From assembly GCA_965221215.1 (NCBI GenBank), contig OZ244872.1, positions 930,001-994,000 on the forward strand: a stretch of 64,000 nt of DNA, read 5' to 3'. Made by a program: the position numbers and the translations under genes. The DNA is from Aldehydirespirator sp965221215. Its GTDB lineage: Bacteria > Actinomycetota > Acidimicrobiia > Acidimicrobiales > Aldehydirespiratoraceae. Below the pieces are notes generated by a model. It was given only the letters and a program-made list of their open reading frames with translations, made no database searches and was not told the origin of the DNA. Each line of letters starts with the position of its first letter. The first letter of the stretch is position 1. Shown one piece after another: positions 44,543-51,620 of this stretch.

Positions 44543-44587
44543 GTGGCGAACCGGCCCAGCAACATGAGTCGCATCGTAATTCCCTAG
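44543..44587 (+). CDS. Candidate Ile/Val leader peptide of the leuB operon
   Basis: A 14-residue ORF (VANRPSNMSRIVIP, GTG start) ending at TAG 44585-44587, or seven residues from ATG 44564 (MSRIVIP). Three consecutive branched-chain codons (ATC GTA ATT) precede the stop. It is followed 28 bases later by a hairpin and T-rich tract, and then by leuB. This is the standard layout of ribosome-mediated attenuation, in which stalling at Ile/Val codons would disfavour the terminator. An upstream GC-rich segment containing CCACC (44594-44598) could pair with GGTGG in the terminator stem to form the alternative structure. Too short to prove from sequence alone. Confidence 0.55.
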   Translation: MANRPSNMSRIVIP

Positions 44588-44615
44588 CGCGTGCCACCTT
44601 GGCGCGCGCTCTTCG

Positions 44616-44645
44616 ACCGTCCACCCCGGTGGACGGTTTCTTTAT
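44616..44645 (+). terminator. Intrinsic terminator / attenuator hairpin ahead of leuB
   Basis: Stem ACCGTCCAC paired with GTGGACGGT around a CCCG loop, followed by a T-rich run (TTTCTTTATTT). It lies between the leader peptide and leuB, so it can act only as a regulated terminator for this operon. Confidence 0.75.
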
Positions 44646-44672
44646 TTCGGCACGAGATTCCAGGGAACACAA

Positions 44673-45653
44673 ATGACACATCGAGTGGGAGTCATCGGAG
44701 GCGACGGCATCGGCCCCGAGGTGGTGGCCGAGGGCCTCAAGGTGATCGCGGCCGCGGGCGTGGAACTCCGCACCACCAGCTACGACCTCGGCGGCGACCG
44801 CTACCGGCGCGACGGCACCGTGCTCGACGACGCCACCGTGGCCGAGTGGCGGGAACTCGACGCGCTGTACATGGGCGCGGTGGGCACCCCCGGCGTGCCG
44901 CCCGGAGTGATCGAGCGGGGCCTGCTGCTGCGGATGCGCTTCGAGCTCGACCTCTATATCAACCTGAGACCCTTCATCGCGCCCGGTCACGACTTTGTGG
45001 TGATCCGGGAGAACACCGAGGGCACCTACGCGGGCGAGGGCGGCTTCATGCGGCGGGGCACGCCCCACGAGATCGCCACCCAGGGATCGGTGAACACCCG
45101 CCGCGGCGTGGAGCGCGCCGTCCGCTACGGCTTCGATCTGGCCATGACCAGGCGCAGGCATGTGACGCTGGTGCACAAGACCAACGTGCTCACCTACGCC
45201 GGCGACCTCTGGGAGCGCACCTTCAACGACGTGGCCGCGGACTATCCCGACGTGTCGACCGCCTACAACCACGTCGACGCGGCCTGCATCTACTTCGTGG
45301 ACGACCCGGCCCGCTACGACGTGATCGTGACCGACAACCTCTTCGGCGACATCCTCACCGACCTCGGCGGCGCGGTGTCGGGCGGCATCGGGCTGGCTCC
45401 CACCGCCAACCTGCACCCCGGACAGGTGTCGATGTTCGAGCCGGTCCACGGCTCCGCGCCCGACATCGCCGGGACCGGACGGGCCAATCCCGTCGCGGCC
45501 GTGCTGTCGGGCGCGATGATGTTGGACCACCTCGGCGAGACCGACGCCGCCGAGCGGATCCGCAAGGCCTGCGACCGGCCCGAGTCGCTCGCAGGCGCCA
45601 CCGGCGAGATCGGAGACGCCATCGTCGCCCGCCTCGCCGACCAGACCACCTGA
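44673..45653 (+). CDS. leuB: 3-isopropylmalate dehydrogenase
   Basis: 326 residues, the shorter actinobacterial type. Markers are GGDGIGPEVVAEGLKV at the start, the substrate-binding arginines in LLLRMRFELDLYINLRP, VVIRENTEGTYAGEGG, the catalytic lysine in LVHKTNVL, the metal-binding DNLFGDILTDLGG, and the NAD-binding FEPVHGSAPDIAGTGRANP. It oxidises and decarboxylates 3-isopropylmalate in leucine synthesis. It can also serve the citramalate route to 2-oxobutyrate with CimA, encoded two genes on. A GGGA purine run precedes the ATG. It is the first structural gene after the attenuator. Confidence 0.96.
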   Translation: MTHRVGVIGGDGIGPEVVAEGLKVIAAAGVELRTTSYDLGGDRYRRDGTVLDDATVAEWRELDALYMGAVGTPGVPPGVIERGLLLRMRFELDLYINLRPFIAPGHDFVVIRENTEGTYAGEGGFMRRGTPHEIATQGSVNTRRGVERAVRYGFDLAMTRRRHVTLVHKTNVLTYAGDLWERTFNDVAADYPDVSTAYNHVDAACIYFVDDPARYDVIVTDNLFGDILTDLGGAVSGGIGLAPTANLHPGQVSMFEPVHGSAPDIAGTGRANPVAAVLSGAMMLDHLGETDAAERIRKACDRPESLAGATGEIGDAIVARLADQTT

Positions 45654-45735
45654 ACACGATCCACCCGAACGCACCATTCCACCTGAACACGATCCGATCC
45701 ACCCGAACGCACCATCCCACCCGAACCCGGTCACA
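45649..45735. repeat. Tandem repeat between leuB and ilvE
   Basis: Two units of 33-38 bases begin with ACCTGAACACGATCC and contain CACCCGAACGCACCAT, the second with a five-base insertion, followed by fragments. They fill most of the 127-base leuB-ilvE gap. Confidence 0.75.
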
Positions 45736-45780
45736 CCTGAACGCACAGCCGAAGAACCCATCAAGGAAGGCGCCGCAGAC

Positions 45781-46701
45781 ATGCCCATCACCCCCAGCAA
45801 GCACATCTGGATGAACGGCGAACTCGTCGCATGGGAGGATGCCAAGATCCATGTGCTGTCGCACTCGCTGCACTACGGGACGGGAGTGTTCGAGGGCATC
45901 CGCACCTATGCCACCGACGACGGACCCGCCGTGTTCCGGCTCACCGACCACATCCAGCGGCTCCACAACTCGGCCAAGATCCTCAACATGCCGATGCCGT
46001 ACTCGGTGCCCGAACTGGTGGACGCCTGCAAGCAGGTGGTGCGAGACAGCGGCCTGCCCGAGTGCTACGTGCGCCCCATCGCCTACTACGGCTACGGCGA
46101 GATCGGGCTGTCGGTGGCCGGCTGCACCACCGAGGTCGCCATCGCGGTGTGGCCCTGGGGTGCCTATCTCGGCGACGACGCCCTCACTGCGGGCGTGCGG
46201 CTGAAGATCTCGTCGTGGGCCCGCCACCACCACAACATCATGCCGCCCGCCTCCAAGACCACCGGCAACTACGCCAACTCCACGCTGGCCAAGATGGAGG
46301 CTCTGCGGGCCGGCTACGACGAGGCCATCATGCTCAACCCGGCCGGGCTGGTGTCGGAGTGCAGCGGCGAGAACATCTTCGCGGGCGCTCCCGACCGGCT
46401 GGTCACGCCGCCTCTGTCGTCGGGGGCGCTGCCCGGCATCACCCAGGACTCGGTGATCTCCATCGCCCGCGACCTCGGCATCGACGTGGTGGTCGGCGAT
46501 CTGGCCCGCAGCGACCTGTACACCGCGGAGGAGATCTTCGTGTGCGGCACCGCCGCGGAGGTCAGCGCGGTCAACTCGGTCGATGACCGGTCCGTCGAGT
46601 GCCCCGGCGAGCGCACGCTGGCCATCGCCGAGGCCTACGCCGACGTGGTGCGGGGCCGCAACGACCGCTACAAGACGTGGAACGAGTACGTCAATGAGTA
46701 G
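45781..46701 (+). CDS. ilvE: Branched-chain amino-acid aminotransferase
   Basis: 306 residues, class IV (D-amino-acid transaminase fold) PLP enzyme. The opening HSLHYGTGVFEGIRTY is the family signature. The Schiff-base lysine is in MPPASKTTGNYANS, followed by GYDEAIMLNPAGLVSECSGENIF and FVCGTAAEVSAV. It makes the last step of valine, leucine and isoleucine synthesis. The AAGGAAGG Shine-Dalgarno lies about ten bases before the ATG. Its place between leuB and cimA makes a compact isoleucine/leucine unit under the same attenuator. Confidence 0.95.
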   Translation: MPITPSKHIWMNGELVAWEDAKIHVLSHSLHYGTGVFEGIRTYATDDGPAVFRLTDHIQRLHNSAKILNMPMPYSVPELVDACKQVVRDSGLPECYVRPIAYYGYGEIGLSVAGCTTEVAIAVWPWGAYLGDDALTAGVRLKISSWARHHHNIMPPASKTTGNYANSTLAKMEALRAGYDEAIMLNPAGLVSECSGENIFAGAPDRLVTPPLSSGALPGITQDSVISIARDLGIDVVVGDLARSDLYTAEEIFVCGTAAEVSAVNSVDDRSVECPGERTLAIAEAYADVVRGRNDRYKTWNEYVNE

Positions 46702-46728
46702 CCGCCGCGGTGCGGGAGGCCGGGGGCC

Positions 46729-48342
46729 GTGTCGGTGAACGCGCTCGCGGGCCGGGCGGTGGAGATCTACGACACCACCCTGCGCGACGGCACCCAGCTT
46801 GAGGGCATATCGCTGACCGTCGACGACAAGCTGCGCATCGCCGAGCAGCTCGACTATCTCGGGGTGGCCTTCATCGAGGGGGGCTGGCCGGGCGCCAATC
46901 CCAAAGACGACGAGTTCTTCGAGCGGGCCCGCAGCGAGCTCGACCTCAAGGTCAGCGAACTGGTGGCGTTCGGCTCCACCCGCCGGGCCCGCGGCAGGGT
47001 CGACTCCGACGGTGTGCTGGCCCACCTGGCCTCGGCGGGAACGCCGACGGTGTGCATCGTGGGCAAGTGCTGGGACTACCACGTCACCGAGGCGCTGCAG
47101 ACCACCCTCGACGAAGGGGTGGCCATGGTGGCCGACTCGGTGGAGTTCCTGGCCGCGGCGGGCAAGCGGGTGCTGTTCGACGCCGAGCACTTCTTCGACG
47201 GCTTCCGCCACAATCCCGAGTTCAGCCTGCGGGTGCTGGAGGCCGCGGCCATGGCCGGCGCCTCCACCGTGGTGCTGTGCGACACCAACGGCGGCACCCT
47301 ACCCGGCGACATCTCCGAGGCGGTGGCGGCCGTGGCCAGCCATGTGGACTGCGAGGTCGGCATCCACCTGCACAACGACACCGGCTGCGGGGTGGCCAAC
47401 GCGCTGGCCGCGGTGCAAGCCGGGGCGGTGCACGTGCAGGGCACCATCAACGGCTACGGGGAGCGGGTCGGCAACTGCGACCTGGTGCCCATCATCGCCA
47501 ATCTGGAGCTGAAGATGGGCATGCGGGCGCTGCCCGAGGGCTGCCTGCCCCGCCTCACGTCGGTGTCGCACCATGTGGCCGAGCTGGTCAACCTGCCGAT
47601 GAACCCCCAGCAGCCCTACGTGGGGGCCAGCGCCTTCGCCCACAAGGCGGGGCTGCACGCCAGCGCGCTGAGCCGCCGCCCCGACGCCTACGAGCACGTC
47701 TCGCCGGAGCTGGTCGGCAACGGCACCCGGGTGCTGGTGTCGGAGATGGCGGGCCGCTCGACGCTGGAGATGCGGGCCGCCGAGCTCGGCCTGGAGATCG
47801 ACGGCCGGGTGCTGGGCGAGGTGATCGACACCCTCAAGCGCCTCGAGCACGCCGGCTACCACTTCGAGGCGGCCGACGCCTCCCTGGAGCTGCTGATGCG
47901 GGGCGCGGCCGGCTGGGAGCAGGACTACTTCAAGCTGGAGTCGTTCCGAGTGTCGATGGACCACCGCTCCGGCACCGGCGCCCGAGCCTGGAACGACGTG
48001 TCGGTGGAGGTCGACACCGAGGCCACCGTGAAGCTGTGGGCCGGCGGCGAGCGCTGCGTGGCCGTGGGGGAGGGCAACGGCCCGGTCAACGCGCTCGACA
48101 CCGCGCTGCGGGCCGCACTCGACGGCCGCTATCCGGCGCTGGAGCACATCTCGCTGACCGACTACAAGGTCCGGGTGCTCGACACCCAGAAGGGAACCGG
48201 AGCGGTGACGAGAGTGCTGGTCGACTCGACCGACCGCCACCGAGTGTGGACCACCATCGGCGTGTCCGAGAACATAATCGAGGCGTCCTGGCAAGCCCTG
48301 GCCGACTCAGTCGTATACGGCCTACTACACGCCAACGACTAA
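46729..48342 (+). CDS. cimA: (R)-citramalate synthase
   Basis: 537 residues. The catalytic HMGL-like barrel begins IYDTTLRDGTQLEGI with the metal-binding Asp, and includes the metal-binding H-x-H of GIHLHNDTGCGVANA and NGYGERVGNCDLVPI. The C-terminal regulatory LeuA dimer domain (about residues 400-530) ends in KVRVLDTQKGTGAVTRVLV. The length and the TQLEGISLTVDDKLRIA segment favour CimA over LeuA. CimA condenses pyruvate and acetyl-CoA to citramalate, giving a threonine-independent route to isoleucine through LeuCD and LeuB. The gene starts with GTG 27 bases after ilvE. Feedback by isoleucine is expected for the family. Confidence 0.92.
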   Translation: MSVNALAGRAVEIYDTTLRDGTQLEGISLTVDDKLRIAEQLDYLGVAFIEGGWPGANPKDDEFFERARSELDLKVSELVAFGSTRRARGRVDSDGVLAHLASAGTPTVCIVGKCWDYHVTEALQTTLDEGVAMVADSVEFLAAAGKRVLFDAEHFFDGFRHNPEFSLRVLEAAAMAGASTVVLCDTNGGTLPGDISEAVAAVASHVDCEVGIHLHNDTGCGVANALAAVQAGAVHVQGTINGYGERVGNCDLVPIIANLELKMGMRALPEGCLPRLTSVSHHVAELVNLPMNPQQPYVGASAFAHKAGLHASALSRRPDAYEHVSPELVGNGTRVLVSEMAGRSTLEMRAAELGLEIDGRVLGEVIDTLKRLEHAGYHFEAADASLELLMRGAAGWEQDYFKLESFRVSMDHRSGTGARAWNDVSVEVDTEATVKLWAGGERCVAVGEGNGPVNALDTALRAALDGRYPALEHISLTDYKVRVLDTQKGTGAVTRVLVDSTDRHRVWTTIGVSENIIEASWQALADSVVYGLLHAND

Positions 48343-48377
48343 CCCCAGCCCCAAGCCGGGTCCTGCGAGCGGGGCAG

Positions 48378-48614
48378 TCAGCGGGCCGCAGCCACAACGA
48401 TGTCGCCGACTCGGGACTCATCAACGTCGAACCAGAAGGCGATGGCCGAACGAGCTTCGGCCTCCACGTCCTCGAAGCGCCGGGTCTGAGCGAACACAGC
48501 CGCCAGTTCGTCGATGGCGATGCCCCACCAGCCGCCCCCCGGCGTAGCCCGAACATGAAAGGTGTCGCCAGCCACGGCCTCTGCACCCCGTGTGTCAGCT
48601 GCGGTGTCTGTCAT
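48378..48614 (-). CDS. HicB-like antitoxin
   Basis: 78 residues: TFHVRATPGGGWWGIAIDEL, then a helix VEAEARSAIAFWFDVDESRVGDI. This matches the short HicB/DUF1902-like fold that follows HicA toxins. It starts inside the end of a HicA-like frame (48595-48821), giving the usual toxin-then-antitoxin overlap. Because that toxin frame is shifted, the antitoxin may now be an orphan. It lacks a separate DNA-binding domain. It is convergent with cimA, with 35 bases between the stops. Confidence 0.65.
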   Translation of the reverse strand: MTDTAADTRGAEAVAGDTFHVRATPGGGWWGIAIDELAAVFAQTRRFEDVEAEARSAIAFWFDVDESRVGDIVVAAAR

Positions 48615-48821
48615 GCCTGCCCCCCTGTTCGGGCTGCGCTCGCCGGGCTACACCCATAATCTTGGCAGCCGTTCCTTCCTGAATCTCGTTGTGCCGGGGA
48701 ATCTGGATCATCTGTGAGCCGATCGCCCATATCTCATGCTTGCCCTCGCGCACCTTCACGAGAGCCAACCCTTATCTTTAGCTATTTGACGAAGACTCTT
48801 GATCAATTTCAGCTTGTCCAC
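48595..48821 (-). pseudogene. HicA-family toxin, frameshifted
   Basis: From GTG 48821 the minus strand reads VDKLKLIKSLRQIAKDKGWLS and hits TGA at 48756-48758. The adjacent frame continues without a gap as LVKVREGKHEIWAIG, then IQIPRHNEIQEGTAAKIM, the diagnostic HicA histidine region (IPRHNEI). The two join after loss of one base at about 48760-48766. A C-terminal ORF could start at a GTG near the junction but would lack the first strand and helix. The end overlaps the HicB-like gene. Confidence 0.75.
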
Positions 48822-48972
48822 GAGCCGAGCATACGCAGACGAGGATAACTCCCACTCGGCAGCAGGTGGGGTGGGCTAGCATGCGAGGTCTGTGGCTGCG
48901 CCTTCTCATGTTCCTGATACGGCTCGGCCCCCTTCGATCTACCGGTCGCCGCCGAGGCGGGCTGAATCTTGG

Positions 48973-49419
48973 ATGGCCGACCGGCCCGGCGAGGTGGTCG
49001 GCGCGGCGCCGCCGGCGGGGGCTGGACTCGGCAGTCAGGGACCCGACCAGGGCTATGCGTTGAAGCTGGCCGAGCGCTTCGCCGACCGGCTGGTGCTGGC
49101 GGCAGGCGAGCGATCCGACGATGCGCTGGCTGGCTGCGTGGCGGTGGCGCTGCGTCGGGCCTCGCTGTTCGGCCGGGCCCCGGTGGTGCACGATCTGCGC
49201 CTGGCGCTGGAATTGTTCGGGTTCTTGGACGACGCCAACGCCGATCTGGTGGCCTGGCGCCGGCCGAGGTTCGCGGGAGCGGCCGGCCATCACGGCTACC
49301 ACGTCAAGCTGCACCTGGCCGACCTGGTGCCGACCGAGACTCTCCGCCTCACCCCCGACGCAGCGCGCGCCGAAGACTGGCGCTCACTCGTAGCGGTGGC
49401 TGCTGACCAGAACCTGTAA
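48973..49419 (+). CDS. Hypothetical protein, conserved-looking soluble fold
   Basis: 148 residues from ATG 48973 (MADRPGEVVGAAPP). The frame is open to GTG 48892, which has a TAGCAT box ten bases before it, so the longer start is possible. The body is mostly helical: YALKLAERFADRLVLAAGERSDDALAGCVAVALRRASLF, then a VVHDLRLALELFGFLDD helix. A His/Tyr-rich turn GHHGYHVKLHLADLVP lies near the C-terminus. No signal peptide or membrane helix is present. I recognise no family. It is convergent with the RDD gene and preceded by the broken HicA locus on the other strand. Confidence 0.6.
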   Translation: MADRPGEVVGAAPPAGAGLGSQGPDQGYALKLAERFADRLVLAAGERSDDALAGCVAVALRRASLFGRAPVVHDLRLALELFGFLDDANADLVAWRRPRFAGAAGHHGYHVKLHLADLVPTETLRLTPDAARAEDWRSLVAVAADQNL

Positions 49420-49458
49420 GCGCCCGAAGCGGGAGCGGCCTCTGTGGTGAGACTAGCG

Positions 49459-50031
49459 TTATGCCTTGACAACGACGGTTGACGCCACCTTATCGTGCCA
49501 GCCTTGGCGGGCCCGGTCCCAAGTCAGCGAAAGGTAGGCGAGCAACGAGATGAGCGACCCGATAACCGGGATGAGGTTGGGGAGCACCGGAACGGCCCAC
49601 CGTCCGACGGACTTGCCCCATCCCGGAATCATACCGTTGTCGGCTCGGACGACCTTGATGCTGGTGGCCATCTTGCCCAGGGTCTGGCCCCTTAGCGCGA
49701 TCATGGAGACCTCGTAGATGATTCCCACAAAGAGTATGACGATGGCAAGGACGAGTACGGTGGCCCCGGCCGCTGAGTCCTGGTCGCCACCGCTGAGCCC
49801 GATCGCTGCCACCCCAATGACCAGCAGAATGACAATGCCCACGATCATGATCAACGCATCCAAGACTCGGGCGCCCACGCGAGCGCCAATGCTGGCGAGT
49901 TCGACGGATTCGCCGGTGCCGAGGTTGGTCCAGCCGGTGGCGGCTTGTGGACCCGCGTAGGCGTCGCCGTGTGGCGGATGTGGTGGCGACCAATCCGAGT
50001 CGTCGGGCGGGGGCGGGGGCATGTAGGACAT
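49459..50031 (-). CDS. RDD-family membrane protein
   Basis: 190 residues. A Pro/Asp-rich cytoplasmic head (MPPPPPDDSDW) precedes the RDD domain. The first helix begins with the R-x-x-D pattern (GARVLDALIMIVGIVILLVIGV), the second is TVLVLAIVILFVGIIYEVSMI, and the conserved GQTLGKMATSIKVVRADNG follows. The third helix is VLPNLIPVIGSLISLLAYL, with the closing RARQGWHDKVASTVVV. The family includes a sodium/proton antiporter but most members have no known role. Its neighbours are unrelated, and the start lies 78 bases from the end of the DUF4143 gene on the same strand. Confidence 0.88.
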   Translation of the reverse strand: MSYMPPPPPDDSDWSPPHPPHGDAYAGPQAATGWTNLGTGESVELASIGARVGARVLDALIMIVGIVILLVIGVAAIGLSGGDQDSAAGATVLVLAIVILFVGIIYEVSMIALRGQTLGKMATSIKVVRADNGMIPGWGKSVGRWAVPVLPNLIPVIGSLISLLAYLSLTWDRARQGWHDKVASTVVVKA

Positions 50032-50108
50032 AAGCGACTCCAGTCGGCGCGGCGAACTTGAGCCGCGACGGTACCACTGCGGTGCCCTCGGAGGCGCGAC
50101 CGGTCGGC

Positions 50109-51392
50109 TCAGGGGCCGAGCGCGGTGACGGGCACCACCGCCACGCCGTCGGGGCGGTCGTAGCAGTAGCCGCCCACCGCGGTCACCACCATGAGCTTGG
50201 CCGGCTCGCCCGCCGCGGCGACATCGACTCTGTCCCGCAGCTTCAGCAGGCTCTTGGCTGCCTGGTCTATTGCCGCGTCGCCGCCCAATTTGACCTCCGC
50301 CGCGAGCCAGTCGCCGGCCGCGGTCTCCACAATGGCGTCCACCTCCAGGCCCGTGTTGTCCCGATAGTGATAGACCCCGCCATCGAGCGCGTCGGCGTAG
50401 ACCCGCAGGTCACGGACAACGAGCGACTCGAACAGCAGCCCCAGCAGTTCCAGGTCGCGCTGGAGGCGCTCGGGTCCGGAGCGCAGGGCCGCCACCGCCA
50501 GAGACGGATCGACGAAGTGCCGCTTGGCGGCTCGTCGCAGCCGCGACCGGGAGCGAAGCCGCGCCGACCACGCTGGCTGGTCCTCCAGCACGAACACCCG
50601 CTCGAGGGCGTCGAGGTAGGAGCGCACCGTGTTGCGATGCAACGGCTCCTCTCCGCCCGCGTCGGCGGCGAGAGTCTCCAAGGTGGCCTTGGTGGCGGTG
50701 TTGCGGGCCAGTGATCTGAGCATTCGCTGCAGCGCCACCATCGGGCGCCCCGTTCCGTTGGCGGCTTGCACGTCGGCGCGCTGAATCTCGTTGAGGTAGT
50801 CCCGGCAGTAGCGCTGCGCGTCGGCCAGTTCCCCTCCGGCGTTGGCGGGCCAGCCCCCGCGGCACAGCGCCGAGATCAACTCTGGGAGGCTGGTGCCGCC
50901 GGCCTGGGCCGCGACGGGCGCCGACGACATCAGGTCGCTCAGCGCTACAGCACCGTTTGAGTCGCCCGTCTCGAACAGAGTCATCGGCCGAAGCCGGATC
51001 CTGGAGACCCGCCCCGCGCCGGTGTGCCGGGTGGCATCGTCGGCGGGGACTGCCGATCCGGTGAGGATGAACCGTCCCGGTCGCCTGCCTTCGTCGCTGG
51101 CTCGGCGCATGTGGTTCCAAATCGCCGGGGCGTGCTGCCACTCATCGAGCAATCGGGGTTCGGGGCCTTCCAAGATCGCCGCCGGGTCGAGAGCGGCCAG
51201 CGCCCGTGCGTTTTCGTCGACATCGAAGCGCACTTCGCTGCGAGCCTGCTTGCGGGCGGTCTCGGTCTTGCCGACCCCACGGGCACCCTCGATCACCACC
51301 GTCGCAACCGCGCGGAGCCGAGCGGCCAATATGTCGTCCGCAATCCTGGGAATATAACCCACGAAGGGCAGGCTAACCGTGCAGATCAGCAT
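50109..51392 (-). CDS. P-loop ATPase with DUF4143-type C-terminal domain (paralog A)
   Basis: 427 residues. Walker A is EGARGVGKTETA near residue 36, and Walker B-like acidic residues are in PRLLDEWQHAPAIW. A sensor serine is in RFILTGSA. A helical middle (LLRSLARNTATKATLETLA) resembles a winged helix. The C-terminal part (HYRDNTGLEVDAIVE, then LAAEVKLGG) has the D-(x)n-E-x-K pattern of a PD-(D/E)XK nuclease-like fold, as in DUF4143 proteins. It shares length and most motifs with the divergent gene at 51621, so the two are paralogs. The start codon lies inside the first unit of a 23-bp repeat array. The function of the family is unknown. Confidence 0.85.
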   Translation of the reverse strand: MLICTVSLPFVGYIPRIADDILAARLRAVATVVIEGARGVGKTETARKQARSEVRFDVDENARALAALDPAAILEGPEPRLLDEWQHAPAIWNHMRRASDEGRRPGRFILTGSAVPADDATRHTGAGRVSRIRLRPMTLFETGDSNGAVALSDLMSSAPVAAQAGGTSLPELISALCRGGWPANAGGELADAQRYCRDYLNEIQRADVQAANGTGRPMVALQRMLRSLARNTATKATLETLAADAGGEEPLHRNTVRSYLDALERVFVLEDQPAWSARLRSRSRLRRAAKRHFVDPSLAVAALRSGPERLQRDLELLGLLFESLVVRDLRVYADALDGGVYHYRDNTGLEVDAIVETAAGDWLAAEVKLGGDAAIDQAAKSLLKLRDRVDVAAAGEPAKLMVVTAVGGYCYDRPDGVAVVPVTALGP

Positions 51393-51478
51393 TCTGCAAC
51401 GATTTCGACCGACAGATTACAACGATCTGGTTCAGCATTCTGCAACGATTTCAACCAGCATCCTGCAATTCGTTGTCG
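51387..51478. repeat. Four tandem 23-bp repeats covering the start of DUF4143 gene A
   Basis: Units start at 51387, 51410, 51433 and 51456. Units 1 and 3 are identical over CAGCATTCTGCAACGATTTC. Unit 2 is diverged (about 12 of 20), and unit 4 keeps CAGCATCCTGCAA. On the minus strand units 1, 3 and 4 each contain an ATG. The one in unit 1 starts the ATPase, while the others open ORFs of 9 and 21 codons. Confidence 0.75.
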
Positions 51479-51582
51479 TCGTGCCCGCAGACCACGCCCG
51501 GCAGGTCCAGACGAGCCTCAGCCCGTGATCGCCGGTTGATGCACCAGCCTTTCAACAAATGAGACATTGAAGTCGCCACATT

Positions 51583-51615
51583 TAATACATCAGAGTGTCT
51601 ACATCTGATACATTA
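51583..51615. promoter_or_regulatory. Inverted repeat overlapping the promoter of DUF4143 gene B
   Basis: Arms TAATACATCAGA (51583-51594) and TCTGATACATTA (51604-51615) pair with 10 of 12 matches around a nine-base spacer. The right arm covers the -10 box, so a bound dimer would block transcription. Confidence 0.6.
51609..51614 (+). promoter_or_regulatory. Probable -10 box of DUF4143 gene B (leaderless)
   Basis: TACATT, six bases, then GTG 51621. It lies inside the right arm of the inverted repeat. Confidence 0.5.
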
Positions 51616-51620
51616 GCTCG

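Noticed and set aside
43935..45845. A 636-residue minus-strand ORF opposite leuB
   Set aside because: It is the antisense shadow of leuB and ilvE joined to an out-of-frame greA. The composition is not protein-like, and leuB and greA are unambiguous.
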